Part shown: positions 8,040-16,566 of the stretch, piece after piece
How the letters are laid out: each line of letters opens with the position of its first letter
Position numbering within the stretch: position 1 is the stretch's first letter
Assembly: GCF_003597125.1 (NCBI RefSeq)
Contig: NZ_QYYA01000001.1
Coordinates: 434,001-498,000, forward strand
DNA: 64,000 nt
From: Alcanivorax profundi
GTDB lineage: Bacteria > Pseudomonadota > Gammaproteobacteria > Pseudomonadales > Alcanivoracaceae
Direction: 5' to 3'
Program-made: the position numbers and the translations under genes
The notes under the pieces: model-generated
The model's database searches: none
Seen by the model: the letters and a program-made list of their open reading frames with translations, nothing else
Told to the model about the DNA's origin: nothing

Positions 8040-8779
8040 TGCTGGCATTTATCGGTGGCACCGGCCTGACGCGCATGGATAACCTGCGCATTGTCGACAA
8101 ACATGCCATTACCACCCGTTTTGGTGAGCCTTCTGCCCCGGTGGTGGAAGGTGAACTGGATGGCCAGCGGGTACTGTTTCTGGCCCGTCATGGCGACCCC
8201 CATGTGCTGTTGCCTCACCAGGTGAATTACCGGGCCAACATGGTGGCGCTGAAAGAGGCCGGTGCGACGGCGATTGTGGCGGCCAATGCGGTAGGTGGCA
8301 TCACCACGCTGGCGCCCACCGGTGCGCTGGTGCTACCGGACCAGATCATTGATTACACCTGGGGTCGCGAGAGCACCCTGTTTGACGATCCGGCTGACCC
8401 GCTGGTGCATGTGGACTTCAGCTGGCCGTTTGATACGGCCCTGCGCGATGCCCTGAAAGCCCGCCTTGCCGCCTCTGATCTCAAGTGGAGCGATGGGGGT
8501 TGCTATGGTGCCACCCAGGGGCCCCGGCTGGAAACCGCCGCAGAAATCGCCCGCATGGAGCGTGATGGCTGCGATATTGTCGGCATGACCGGCATGCCGG
8601 AAGCGGTACTCGCCCGTGAACTGGGCATTCCCTATGCCATGCTGTCGCTGGTGGTCAACCCCGGCGCGGGCAAATCCACCCATGAAATCACCATGGAAGA
8701 AATTGAGGCGGTGATTCATGATGGGATGGCGAATGTGTGCCAGTTGCTGGCAGAGTTTGCCAGTGATTATCGCCCCTGA
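8039..8779 (+). CDS. S-methyl-5'-thioinosine phosphorylase
   Basis: A 246-residue member of the purine nucleoside phosphorylase / MTA phosphorylase family. The opening MLAFIGGTGLTRMD, the phosphate-binding FLARHGDPH, the NYRANMVALKEAGA helix and TGMPEAVLARELGIPYAM are characteristic. The length and the Pseudomonas neighbourhood (psrA, nagZ) point to the PA3004-type enzyme that acts on methylthioinosine rather than methylthioadenosine. It would give hypoxanthine and methylthioribose-1-phosphate. The coupled upstream phosphoribosyltransferase recycles the base. The substrate choice (methylthioinosine versus methylthioadenosine) is inferred from family and context, not from a residue I can prove. 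Confidence 0.85.
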   Translation: MLAFIGGTGLTRMDNLRIVDKHAITTRFGEPSAPVVEGELDGQRVLFLARHGDPHVLLPHQVNYRANMVALKEAGATAIVAANAVGGITTLAPTGALVLPDQIIDYTWGRESTLFDDPADPLVHVDFSWPFDTALRDALKARLAASDLKWSDGGCYGATQGPRLETAAEIARMERDGCDIVGMTGMPEAVLARELGIPYAMLSLVVNPGAGKSTHEITMEEIEAVIHDGMANVCQLLAEFASDYRP

Positions 8780-8851
8780 TTTAACCGTTCTCGCAAACGG
8801 CAGGCCTTGCGTGTCAGGGGCTGCCGCCAGTTGCAGAAGGAGTCTGCTCCC

Positions 8852-9874
8852 TTGACCCTGCTGATCATCTTTGCCGCCATTTCCATTGGTTTTTCGTTCT
8901 TGTGCTCCGTGCTGGAAGCTGCACTGTTGTCCATTACGCCAAGTTTTATTGCCGGTCTGCGAGATACACGCCCGGCGCTCCACAAGGCGTTAAGGGCCTT
9001 CAAAGACGATATCGATAAACCGCTGTCCGCGATCCTGACGCTGAATACCGTTGCCCACACGGTGGGTGCCACAGGGGTGGGAGCACAGGTTGCTGTGGTG
9101 TTTGGTGAAACCTGGCTGGCGGCGGCATCGGGGGTGATGACCCTGGCGATTCTGATTCTTTCAGAAATTATTCCCAAGACCATCGGCGCCAAGTACTGGC
9201 GGTCCTTGGCCCCCCTTTTGCCGCCCATGCTCAAGTTCATCATGGTTTCCTTGGCGCCCTTTGTCTGGTTGTCGAAACTGATCACCAGCCAGATTGGTGG
9301 TAACGAGCATGATGTGGATGTGCGGGCAGAGATTCGTGCGCTGGCGGCCATGGGCAAGGATCAGGAGGCCCTGCAGGAAGATGAGTACAAGGTCATCAAG
9401 AACATTCTCCGCCTGCATGACGTGAAGGTGGGAGCGATCATGACACCGCGTACCGTGTGCCGGGTTGTCAGCCCGGACATGTCAGTCGCAGATTTCATCG
9501 AGAGAGAAAAAGGCCAGCCCTTTTCCCGTTTCCCGGTGATGACGGCCAGTGGCGAAGCGCAGGGCTATATCCACAAGTCTGACTTGCTGGGGGTTCCTCT
9601 GGAGCAGTCCATGACGGTGCTGGCTCACGAAGTTACCATGGTGAGCACCTCGTTGAGTATTGAGGACTTGTTTCATGCCATGTTGACCCAACGTCAGCAT
9701 ATGGCTGTGGTCTACGACGAGCATGGTACCTGGGTGGGACTGATCACCCTTGAGGATATTCTGGAAAGCATCCTTGGCCGCGAGATCATGGATGAAACGG
9801 ACAATGTGGCAGATATGCGTCTTTACGCCAGACAGCGCTGGAGCCGCAAGCTGAAAAAAGATTCCGGGAATTGA
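8852..9874 (+). CDS. CNNM/CorC-HlyC family membrane protein with CBS pair
   Basis: A 340-residue protein with an N-terminal DUF21 (CNNM) membrane domain of three to four helices (about residues 1-150, with [12 protein letters not shown] as its hallmark) and a C-terminal CBS-domain pair (about 185-310: [16 protein letters not shown] and [23 protein letters not shown]). These proteins are linked to magnesium or other divalent cation export or efflux control. The C-terminal CorC/HlyC domain found in longer relatives is absent. I chose the TTG at 8852 because AAGGAG lies 9 bases upstream and the membrane segment begins at once; an in-frame TTG at 8807 has no site. It stands 73 bases after the phosphorylase gene and 31 before cysK. 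Confidence 0.82.
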   Translation: MTLLIIFAAISIGFSFLCSVLEAALLSITPSFIAGLRDTRPALHKALRAFKDDIDKPLSAILTLNTVAHTVGATGVGAQVAVVFGETWLAAASGVMTLAILILSEIIPKTIGAKYWRSLAPLLPPMLKFIMVSLAPFVWLSKLITSQIGGNEHDVDVRAEIRALAAMGKDQEALQEDEYKVIKNILRLHDVKVGAIMTPRTVCRVVSPDMSVADFIEREKGQPFSRFPVMTASGEAQGYIHKSDLLGVPLEQSMTVLAHEVTMVSTSLSIEDLFHAMLTQRQHMAVVYDEHGTWVGLITLEDILESILGREIMDETDNVADMRLYARQRWSRKLKKDSGN

Positions 9875-9905
9875 GTTTGCGCTTATCGCATACCAAGGAG
9901 ACAAC

Positions 9906-10874
9906 ATGACACAGATCTACAAGGACAACAGCGAGACCATCGGCAAAACCCCGCTGGTGAAAATTAACCGCATTACCAAGGGCAATGTATTGGCCAAGCT
10001 GGAGTCGCGTAACCCGGCGGGCAGCGTCAAGTGCCGGATCGGTGCCTCCATGATCTGGGATGCGGAAAAAAGCGGCAAACTGAAGCCAGGCATGACTCTG
10101 GTGGAACCCACCAGCGGCAATACCGGTATTGCCCTGGCCTACGTGGCCGCTGCTCGTGGTTACGATCTGGTGCTGACTATGCCCGACTCCATGAGTCTGG
10201 AGCGTCGCAAGATTCTCAAGGCACTGGGTGCCAAACTGGTCCTGACTCCCGGCCCGAAAGGCATGCCGGGTGCCATTGCCAGGGCGCAGGAGCTGGTTGA
10301 GGAAAACCCTGATACGCACCTGATGCTGCAACAGTTCGAGAACCCGGCCAATCCCGCTATTCACGAACAGACCACGGGCCCGGAAATCTGGGAGGCCACC
10401 GGTGGCGATATTGATGTGCTGGTGGCGGGTGTGGGTACCGGCGGGACCATCACTGGCGTGTCCCGTTATATCAAGCAGACCCAGGGCAAGGCCATTACCA
10501 GTATCGCTGTGGAGCCGGACTCTTCGACCATGATTACCGCCGGGCTGAACGGTGAAGAGCCCACCCACGGCCCGCACAAGATTCAGGGCATCGGTGCCGG
10601 CTTTGTGCCAAAGAATCTGGACCTGAGTGTGGTGGACCGCGCGGAACAAGTGAGCAACGAGGACGCCATGGCCTGGGCCCACAAGCTGATGCAGGAAGAG
10701 GGCATCCTTGCCGGTATTTCCTGCGGTGCGGCCATGTGTGTGGCGGACCGTATCAGCCAGCTGCCCGAGTTCAAGGACAAGACCATCGTGGTGATCTTGC
10801 CCGATTCCGGGGAGCGCTACCTGACTTCGCCGCTGTTCGCAGACATGTTCAGCGAGCAGGAACTCAGCCAATAA
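9906..10874 (+). CDS. cysK: Cysteine synthase A
   Basis: A 322-residue PLP-dependent O-acetylserine sulfhydrylase. The PLP-binding Lys is in [20 protein letters not shown], the substrate loop [16 protein letters not shown] and the phosphate-binding [14 protein letters not shown] are intact. The length and the C-terminus ([15 protein letters not shown]) match E. coli CysK more than CysM. It makes cysteine from O-acetylserine and sulfide. ATG 9906 follows AAGGAG at the proper distance. A perfect 12-bp hairpin follows the stop, marking the end of the transcription unit. No sulfate-assimilation genes are close. Confidence 0.95.
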   Translation: MTQIYKDNSETIGKTPLVKINRITKGNVLAKLESRNPAGSVKCRIGASMIWDAEKSGKLKPGMTLVEPTSGNTGIALAYVAAARGYDLVLTMPDSMSLERRKILKALGAKLVLTPGPKGMPGAIARAQELVEENPDTHLMLQQFENPANPAIHEQTTGPEIWEATGGDIDVLVAGVGTGGTITGVSRYIKQTQGKAITSIAVEPDSSTMITAGLNGEEPTHGPHKIQGIGAGFVPKNLDLSVVDRAEQVSNEDAMAWAHKLMQEEGILAGISCGAAMCVADRISQLPEFKDKTIVVILPDSGERYLTSPLFADMFSEQELSQ

Positions 10875-10882
10875 ACAGGCTT

Positions 10883-10914
10883 CGGCAAGCCAGCTCTGAC
10901 CGGCTGGCTTGCCG
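10883..10914 (+). terminator. Hairpin after cysK
   Basis: A perfect 12-bp stem (CGGCAAGCCAGC with its complement) encloses an 8-base loop, starting 9 bases after the cysK stop. There is no run of T after the stem, so it may act by RNA stability or with Rho rather than as a standard intrinsic terminator. Confidence 0.6.
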
Positions 10915-10991
10915 GACCAGTGTGCGCCGGGGTATAACAGCAGACGATCCGGGAAACGGACATTTTGGTCGTGGCAGACCGTGGGGGAAAG

Positions 10992-11258
10992 ATGAAGCAA
11001 CTGATCTTGAGTGCAATCATTGCCGGTTTGCTGGCAGGCTGTTATTTCGAGGAAGATGATATAAGCAGCAGTGATCGTCCGGCTGAACCGCAATATGGGC
11101 AATCTGAACCACCGTCGTCCCGCTTGTTGCCCGGCGAACAGGTAATGGCAAGCGGTCGTTACCGGAGTCAGGTTCAGATCGCGAACGGAGCCGCGACCGT
11201 AAACGACGCCAGCAGCGAGAATTATTCCGCATCAATGGAGGCGTCGGTCATCCGCTAA
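10992..11258 (+). CDS. Small predicted lipoprotein of unknown function
   Basis: An 88-residue protein with a lipoprotein signal: MKQLILSAIIAGLLAGCYFE, where LLAGC is the lipobox and Cys17 the lipidation site. The residues after it (Phe-Glu-Glu-Asp-Asp) do not carry the inner-membrane Asp+2 signal, so outer-membrane sorting is likely. The rest is short, polar and Ser/Glu/Ala-rich, like a disordered surface or periplasmic tail, with no recognisable domain. ATG 10992 follows GGGGGAAAG. It lies between the cysK hairpin and another hairpin at 11269-11293, so it is probably transcribed on its own. Confidence 0.65.
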   Translation: MKQLILSAIIAGLLAGCYFEEDDISSSDRPAEPQYGQSEPPSSRLLPGEQVMASGRYRSQVQIANGAATVNDASSENYSASMEASVIR

Positions 11259-11268
11259 TGTTTTTCCG

Positions 11269-11293
11269 GGGCTATACCTTTCTGGTATAGCCC
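11269..11293. terminator. Hairpin between lipoprotein gene and BaiN gene
   Basis: A 10-bp perfect stem (GGGCTATACC and complement) around a TTTCT loop, 11 bases after the lipoprotein stop. A T run lies before the stem rather than after it, so terminator strength on the plus strand is uncertain. Confidence 0.5.
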
Positions 11294-11331
11294 GATCCCG
11301 CTATCCTTCGCTCCTTGATTTTGGAGCTTAC

Positions 11332-12522
11332 ATGACTGTTTCCAGTGTCGTTGATGTTGTTGTGATCGGTGCCGGTGCGGCGGGTCTGATGTGTGCCGCT
11401 ACCGCGGCTTACCAAGGGCATCGCGTGCGGGTGATCGACCATGCCAACAAGGCTGGCAAGAAAATTCTCATGTCCGGCGGCGGTCGCTGTAACTTCACCA
11501 ACCTGAATACCACGCCGGAACATTTCGTTTCTGCCAATCCCCATTTTTGTAAATCTGCGCTCAAGCGTTACACCCCCTGGCACTTTCTGGAACTGGTGGA
11601 ACGCCATGGTGTAGAGCATGTGGAGAAGGCGCCGGGGCAATTGTTCTGCGCCGACAGTGCCAAGGCCTTGCTGGCGGTGTTATTGACGGAGTGTGAGTGG
11701 GCCGGGGCAGAGATACAGCTGGATACCGGAATCCGCAGGGTAGTCAGGACAGACTCTGGCTTTGAATTGACCACTACCCGGGAAACGGTGCGATGCCAGT
11801 CACTGGTGGTGGCCTGCGGGGGCTTGTCGATTCCGACCATGGGCGCCAGTGGTTTTGGTTACCAGCTGGCAGAGCAGTTTGGTCTGTCGGTGTTACCCAC
11901 CCGGGCCGGTCTGGTGCCGTTTACGCTGCCTCCCGAGCACAAGGCCTGGTTGTCGGAGTTATCAGGGATCAGCACGGAGGTGGTGGCCGAGGCGGGAAAG
12001 GCACGTTTCGCTGAGCCGATGCTGATTACCCATCGGGGGCTGTCCGGGCCGGCCATGTTGCAGGTGTCCAGCTTCTGGGCGCCGGGCACCGCGGTCACCG
12101 TGGACTGGCTTCCACAGTTGGAAGACCCACTTCAGGTCTTGATTCAGGAACGCAATGCGCACCCCAATCGGGGGCTGGAGCGTTGGTTGCGCCAGTATTT
12201 TTCCCAGCGCTTGTCTGCTGCGCTGGTGGAGCAATTCGGCTGGCAAGGCCACCTTCAGCAATTCAGCAATGACCGTCTTGGCGGGGTGGCCGCAGTGCTC
12301 AAGGGCTGGCAGTTCAAGCCCTCAGGGACAGAAGGGTACCGTACCGCAGAGGTGACGCTGGGGGGGGTGAATACCGACGGTCTCTCTTCCCGAAACTTTG
12401 AAGTCAAAACGGTCCCGGGACTGCACTTCATCGGTGAAGTTCTGGATGTCACCGGTCAGCTGGGCGGATTTAATTTCCAATGGGCCTGGGCCAGTGGCTG
12501 GTGTACCGGGATGGCGTTGTAG
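11332..12522 (+). CDS. HI0933/BaiN-family flavoprotein (NAD(P)/FAD-dependent oxidoreductase)
   Basis: A 396-residue flavoprotein, the usual length for the HI0933 (YhiN/BaiN-like) family. The FAD-binding Rossmann motif VVVIGAGAAGLMCAATAAYQG is at the N-terminus, followed by the family hallmark KKILMSGGGRCNFTNLN. The C-terminal FAD contact is GLHFIGEVLDVTGQLGGFN. The family is widespread; a gut member (BaiN) was proposed to reduce bile-acid intermediates, but the physiological substrate in proteobacteria is not settled. ATG 11332 follows TTGGAG. It is convergent with the thioesterase gene, with only six bases between them. Confidence 0.85.
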   Translation: MTVSSVVDVVVIGAGAAGLMCAATAAYQGHRVRVIDHANKAGKKILMSGGGRCNFTNLNTTPEHFVSANPHFCKSALKRYTPWHFLELVERHGVEHVEKAPGQLFCADSAKALLAVLLTECEWAGAEIQLDTGIRRVVRTDSGFELTTTRETVRCQSLVVACGGLSIPTMGASGFGYQLAEQFGLSVLPTRAGLVPFTLPPEHKAWLSELSGISTEVVAEAGKARFAEPMLITHRGLSGPAMLQVSSFWAPGTAVTVDWLPQLEDPLQVLIQERNAHPNRGLERWLRQYFSQRLSAALVEQFGWQGHLQQFSNDRLGGVAAVLKGWQFKPSGTEGYRTAEVTLGGVNTDGLSSRNFEVKTVPGLHFIGEVLDVTGQLGGFNFQWAWASGWCTGMAL

Positions 12523-12528
12523 CCACCA

Positions 12529-12969
12529 TCAGGCCTGGTCAGCAATCGAGGCAAACTGCTGGCGAAAGTTATCGGGTACCGGAATGACTCCATGCCGGGC
12601 ATGATCAAAAAAAACGAAGCCCTGTTTTGCCAGAACCACCACTTGGCCAGATGGTTGTTTGGTCACCCTGAAAATCAGGTCCGCGCCGTACTTGTTGAAA
12701 TCCATCAGGCCGACTTCAAATTGCAGATCGTCTTGGGCAAAGCTTTCCGCCTTGTAAGTCGCCACCAAGTCCGTCACCACGATACTTTGTCCCTGACGCT
12801 CAAACTGGTCGAAACCAACGTCGCAGAAGAACCGGTAGCGGGCCTCGGAGAGTAACGAGATCATCTGGTCATTGCCCACATGCTTGCCTGTGTTCAGGTC
12901 GGTCATGCGAACATTAATGGTGTGGGTATACAGAAACTGCTCGGGCAGCTCCAGTTGAACTCGTGCCAT
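12529..12969 (-). CDS. Hot-dog fold acyl-CoA thioesterase (YbgC/FadM type)
   Basis: A 146-residue single hot-dog domain. The sequence VRMTDLNTGKHVGNDQMISLLSEAR fits the 4HBT motif, with the Asp in the catalytic position before the central helix, and SIVVTDLVATYKAESFAQDD matches strand 2. It would hydrolyse acyl-CoA thioesters in the cytoplasm; the chain-length preference cannot be read from sequence. The ATG at 12969 follows GGAGG. The gene is divergent from the LuxR-hydrolase regulator that starts at 13116, so the 146-base gap probably holds promoters for both, and the regulator may act on it. Confidence 0.8.
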   Translation of the reverse strand: MARVQLELPEQFLYTHTINVRMTDLNTGKHVGNDQMISLLSEARYRFFCDVGFDQFERQGQSIVVTDLVATYKAESFAQDDLQFEVGLMDFNKYGADLIFRVTKQPSGQVVVLAKQGFVFFDHARHGVIPVPDNFRQQFASIADQA

Positions 12970-13059
12970 AGCGCGTCCTCCGGGGCGGTGAGGCGGTATG
13001 TTACGCCGAGGGCATCATTTTGTGAAACTTAGTTCCATATTTTGAATTGTTGTAAGAGG

Positions 13060-13087
13060 TTGACCTTCGGTCGGGGCTTTTTACTAT
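13060..13087 (+). promoter_or_regulatory. Candidate sigma-70 promoter for the first LuxR-hydrolase gene
   Basis: TTGACC at 13060-13065 could be a -35 box and TACTAT at 13082-13087 a -10 box with 16 bases between; TATAAC at 13085-13090 is an alternative with a 19-base gap. Transcription would begin about 20 bases before the GTG start. Based on match to the consensus only. Confidence 0.4.
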
Positions 13088-13115
13088 AACTGCATACCCG
13101 TGAGTGGATGCCGCC

Positions 13116-14891
13116 GTGCGCAAGAAAAACAAGAACGATAATGATGTGATCGCCCAGATCTATGACACCGCGCTTGCCCCGGGTGACTGGGTGGACCTGT
13201 TGGATACGTTGGCAGAGTGGGCTGGCCACGGTGAGGCAACACCGGATTCTGAGGAGGAAAGCCCAGCAGGAGATAACCCTGGACGCCCTGCGGTGACCAG
13301 GGCCGTAGTGGGTAACTCCTCCGTCAGGCCGGAAGTGGAGCACTTGATCGAGCATCTTGAGCGAGCTGTCAAAAGCAGTGCTTATATGCATGCGCTGGAA
13401 GACCGGTGTCAGGTGCTCAATACCTTATATAACCAGATGCCCTGGCCCATGCTGATGCTTGATGAATGGATGCAGGTCGTGGAGTGTAATGCGATTGCCC
13501 ATCAGGTGCTGGCGGAAGGGGTCGTGCAACTGACAAGTAGCGGCCAATTAGTCATTCATGATCGAAAATTGCGTCAGGCTCTGGTGCAAGTCAATAAACT
13601 GGCGGAAGGTAGAAACACCCAGCTGTTGAGCGCGCCGGAAGAGAGCGTCTCACTGCTTTGTGTTCCAGTGCAGAAATCCGATGCTCCCGGCAACATTTCT
13701 CAAGTACGCACGATACTCTGGGTATTGTCCGGTCACAGTATCGTCACCCCATCCGCAGAGAGGCTGCAGTCGTTGTTTGCCATCTCACCAGCAGAAGCAC
13801 GATTGCTGCACGTGCTGTGCAAAGTCGGCAATCTGAATCAGAGCGCGGCGCTTCTCGATATCAGCGTGCATACAGCGCGAACCCAGTTGAAGTCGACCAT
13901 GGCCAAGCTGGAGGCCAACAGCCAGGTGCAGCTGGTCAGCCGTGTGATGGGGCATGCGCTTGTCCAGGGGGCTAACCTGCCCGCCGAACAGACGGAGCAG
14001 GAATATACGGTGACCTTGCCGGACGGGCGGGTGCTGAGCTGGATGGAATACGGCGCCCCGGATGGCGCGCCGGTACTGACCTTGGATAATCTCGGTTCGT
14101 CGCTTCCGGACCATGCCTGGTTTGATCGCTGGTATCGGGAGCAGAATCTGCGGGTAATTTTGATCGTGCGTCCCGGTTATGGGATTTCTACCTACAATCC
14201 CGACCTGCAGTTCGGCAATTTGGGGGCGGATATCCGCTTCCTTTGCCAGCACCTCGGGATTGAACGCCCTCCTATGGCCAGCTATTGCGGTGGCGGGCCT
14301 TACGCCCTGTGTGCAGCTGCACAGGATCCAGAGTTGTTCAGTCGCTTGGGGATTCTTGCCAGTACTGTCCCGATTGAGCATTTCGAGCTCGATAAGCTGG
14401 ACCGGCTACACAAGATGTTATTGCGCGTATTTCGGCGAGACCCTCGGCTGTTTCTGCTGATTGGCCGATTAGCGATCCGTGGCGTACAGAAGGCCCCGGA
14501 AAGGTTTTATGTTCGCATGGCCAAGAATCTTTGCCTGGCGGATCAAAAAATCTTTGCGGATGAGGAGCTGTTGTCCCGCACCATCAAGCGCATGCGCCAC
14601 AGCCAGTTTCAGGGTGCCAGGGTCCATCTGGAGGAATATCTGAGAATGCAGGAACCCTGGCAAGTGGACTTGGGCACTATCTCAATACCGGTTCTGCAAT
14701 GGCATGGTGAAGACGACCGCATTATTTCCATCGGAAGTGCCCGTGGACTGGCTTCCTCTATTCCCAATGTCCGCTTCCGCAGTTTTCCTGGCTATGGCCG
14801 GTTTATGGTCTATACCCATTGGCAGGATTTTCTTGTCGAGTTGCTTGAGCTCCCTGCCACCGCAGCACCCACGTACAAGGCGTCAGGATGA
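13116..14891 (+). CDS. Regulator with PAS-like N-terminus, LuxR helix-turn-helix and C-terminal alpha/beta-hydrolase fold (copy 1)
   Basis: A 591-residue multidomain protein. Residues 1-200: a head (IAQIYDTALAPGDWVDLLD) typical of one class of LuxR regulators, then a PAS-like segment (LYNQMPWPMLMLDEWMQVVE). Residues about 221-280: a LuxR/GerE-type helix-turn-helix (ISPAEARLLHVLCKVGNLNQ to the recognition helix near HTARTQLKSTMAKL). Residues about 295-585: an alpha/beta-hydrolase fold (LPDGRVLSWMEYG; LIVRPGYGIST). The nucleophile elbow reads SYCGGGPYAL, so Cys391 replaces Ser; Asp534 is in HGEDDRI, but the His position has Arg562 (FPGYGRFMVY), so it is probably not an active hydrolase. The usual oxyanion HG motif is also absent. 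I infer a transcription regulator with a hydrolase-like ligand pocket. GTG 13116 is chosen by alignment with copy 2 at 55356; GTG 13104 is possible. The tag start overlaps its stop. Confidence 0.82.
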   Translation: MRKKNKNDNDVIAQIYDTALAPGDWVDLLDTLAEWAGHGEATPDSEEESPAGDNPGRPAVTRAVVGNSSVRPEVEHLIEHLERAVKSSAYMHALEDRCQVLNTLYNQMPWPMLMLDEWMQVVECNAIAHQVLAEGVVQLTSSGQLVIHDRKLRQALVQVNKLAEGRNTQLLSAPEESVSLLCVPVQKSDAPGNISQVRTILWVLSGHSIVTPSAERLQSLFAISPAEARLLHVLCKVGNLNQSAALLDISVHTARTQLKSTMAKLEANSQVQLVSRVMGHALVQGANLPAEQTEQEYTVTLPDGRVLSWMEYGAPDGAPVLTLDNLGSSLPDHAWFDRWYREQNLRVILIVRPGYGISTYNPDLQFGNLGADIRFLCQHLGIERPPMASYCGGGPYALCAAAQDPELFSRLGILASTVPIEHFELDKLDRLHKMLLRVFRRDPRLFLLIGRLAIRGVQKAPERFYVRMAKNLCLADQKIFADEELLSRTIKRMRHSQFQGARVHLEEYLRMQEPWQVDLGTISIPVLQWHGEDDRIISIGSARGLASSIPNVRFRSFPGYGRFMVYTHWQDFLVELLELPATAAPTYKASG

Positions 14892-15490
14892 CAGCGACCG
14901 TTGTAGGAAGCGATGGCCTGTGTCGTTGCGCCTGGGTCACTGCTGCACCGGATTTTCAGCGCTATCACGATACCGAGTGGGGATTTCCGGTGAAGGAGGA
15001 TCGTCACCTGTTCGAAAAGGTCTGCCTTGAAGCCTTTCAGTGTGGTTTGAGCTGGCGCACCGTCCTGGAGAAACGGGAAAACTTCCGCCGTGCCTTCTGC
15101 GATTTCCATATCGAATCTGTGGCGGCTTTCGGACCAGTACAGATTGAGAGAATGCTGACCGATAGTGGCCTGATTCGGAATCGCCGAAAAATAGAAGCGG
15201 CTATTCACAACGCCCGTTGCGCACGGGACATGATTAAAGAGGAGGGCTCACTGGCCGCGTTCTTCTGGCGCTTTGAGGAGCCGACCAATGCGCAGCCCGT
15301 TACCCGAACCACCTCACCCCGGTCCCAAGCACTGTCTAAAGCACTGAAAAGCCGAGGCTGGAAATTTGTTGGTCCCACGACGTGCTATGCCTTCATGCAA
15401 GCCATGGGGTTGGTGAATGATCATCATCCGGACTGCGCGGTGCGCGGCCAGGTAGTCTCTGCCCGGCGAGTGTTCGTGAAACCTGACTGA
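14888..15490 (+). CDS. tag: DNA-3-methyladenine glycosylase I
   Basis: A 200-residue Tag-type glycosylase that removes 3-methyladenine from DNA. The start LCRCAWVTAAPDFQRYHDTEWG, the helix-forming CGLSWRTVLEKRENFRRAF and GWKFVGPTTCYAFMQAMGLVNDH match E. coli Tag. The zinc-binding Cys near residue 13, His27 and the C-terminal His/Cys in NDHHPDC are present. The ATG lies inside the end of the LuxR-hydrolase gene (ATGA overlap), so the two are translationally coupled, an unusual pairing of a regulator with a repair enzyme. An N-terminal extension of about eight residues before the zinc Cys is slightly longer than in E. coli. Confidence 0.93.
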   Translation: MTATVVGSDGLCRCAWVTAAPDFQRYHDTEWGFPVKEDRHLFEKVCLEAFQCGLSWRTVLEKRENFRRAFCDFHIESVAAFGPVQIERMLTDSGLIRNRRKIEAAIHNARCARDMIKEEGSLAAFFWRFEEPTNAQPVTRTTSPRSQALSKALKSRGWKFVGPTTCYAFMQAMGLVNDHHPDCAVRGQVVSARRVFVKPD

Positions 15491-15600
15491 CCGGTTATAC
15501 CGGGACAATGCATGTTTGGGTGGTTTTGATTGGTGTGCTGAATGCGCACTATAGCGCTACCGAAATCGGACGAGACACGAGTCTCTGCAAGGAGCATGAG

Positions 15601-16509
15601 ATGGGAAGATCCACCTGGCGGCCGGACCATATTCCGGATTTGAGCAATAAGACCATTTTGGTGACCGGCGCGAACAGTGGTATTGGGCTGGAGGCCGTCA
15701 AGCTGTTTGCGGCCAATGGCGCGCAGGTGATCATGGCGTGCCGGAATGCATCCAAAGCGCAAGCTGCGGCCGAGCAGGTGATGGCCGAAACCGCGGGCGC
15801 CAGTTTGGAGATCATGGCGCTGGATCTGGCTGATCTGGCCTCCGTTAAAGAATTTGCGCAGGAGGTTAGTGGCCGTTTCGACAAGGTGGATGTGCTGCTC
15901 AATAATGCCGGCTTGATGGCGCCACCACTGCAGCGCACCAAAGACGGATTTGAGATTCAGTTTGGCACCAATCATCTTGGCCATTTTGCGCTGACCGGGC
16001 AGCTACTGCCGGTCTTGGAGGCGGCACCGGCACCACGCATCGTGCAGATATCCAGTGTGGTGCATCGGGGCGGCAAGATCATGTGGGATAACCTCAATGC
16101 CGAGAAATCCTACTGGCGCTGGCCGTTCTATGCGCAGAGCAAACTGGCGAACCTGATCTTTGCTCGTGAGTTGCATCGACGCTTACTGGCGGCCGGTTCC
16201 CCTATCCGGGCCTTTGCGGCTCACCCCGGTTACTCCGCGACCCATTTGCAGGATACCGTACCTGGCGGAGGGTTGTTCAACGCGATGATAGCGCAACCCG
16301 CTGAGATGGGTTGCCTGCCGGGTGTGATGGCGGCGACCAGTGCGGATGTGCAGGCCGGGGAATATTACGGACCCGATGGCAAGCTGCTGGAGCTACGTGG
16401 CTATCCGGCCAAAGCCTATGCCCGCCGGATCGCCGATAACCCGGAAGTGGCACAGCGGTTGTGGCAGGTATCGGAGAATATGACAGGGGTTCACTATCTG
16501 AACCCCTGA
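15601..16509 (+). CDS. Short-chain dehydrogenase/reductase (retinol dehydrogenase-like)
   Basis: A 302-residue classical SDR. The NAD(P)-binding TGANSGIGLEA, the NNAG motif (VLLNNAGLMAPP), and the active-site Tyr-x-x-x-Lys in YAQSKLANLIFA are present. The length and the NHLGHFALTG and AAHPGYSATHLQ motifs place it near the retinol dehydrogenase / protochlorophyllide-reductase-like group common in environmental bacteria. The substrate is unknown. ATG 15601 is preceded by AAGGAG with 6-base spacing, and the upstream in-frame stretch back to 15508 has no site and is probably untranslated. It stands alone before a strong hairpin at 16520-16551. Confidence 0.85.
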   Translation: MGRSTWRPDHIPDLSNKTILVTGANSGIGLEAVKLFAANGAQVIMACRNASKAQAAAEQVMAETAGASLEIMALDLADLASVKEFAQEVSGRFDKVDVLLNNAGLMAPPLQRTKDGFEIQFGTNHLGHFALTGQLLPVLEAAPAPRIVQISSVVHRGGKIMWDNLNAEKSYWRWPFYAQSKLANLIFARELHRRLLAAGSPIRAFAAHPGYSATHLQDTVPGGGLFNAMIAQPAEMGCLPGVMAATSADVQAGEYYGPDGKLLELRGYPAKAYARRIADNPEVAQRLWQVSENMTGVHYLNP

Positions 16510-16519
16510 TTGCGGTCCG

Positions 16520-16551
16520 TCGTTCGAGAACCGGGTCAGGTTCTCGAACGA
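16520..16551. terminator. Perfect 13-bp hairpin between convergent genes
   Basis: TCGTTCGAGAACC and its exact complement enclose a GGGTCA loop. It lies between the SDR stop (16509) and the stop of the convergent glycine-zipper gene (16567), so it could serve both. No T tract follows on either strand. Confidence 0.6.
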
Positions 16552-16566
16552 GGGTTCAACAGCCTG

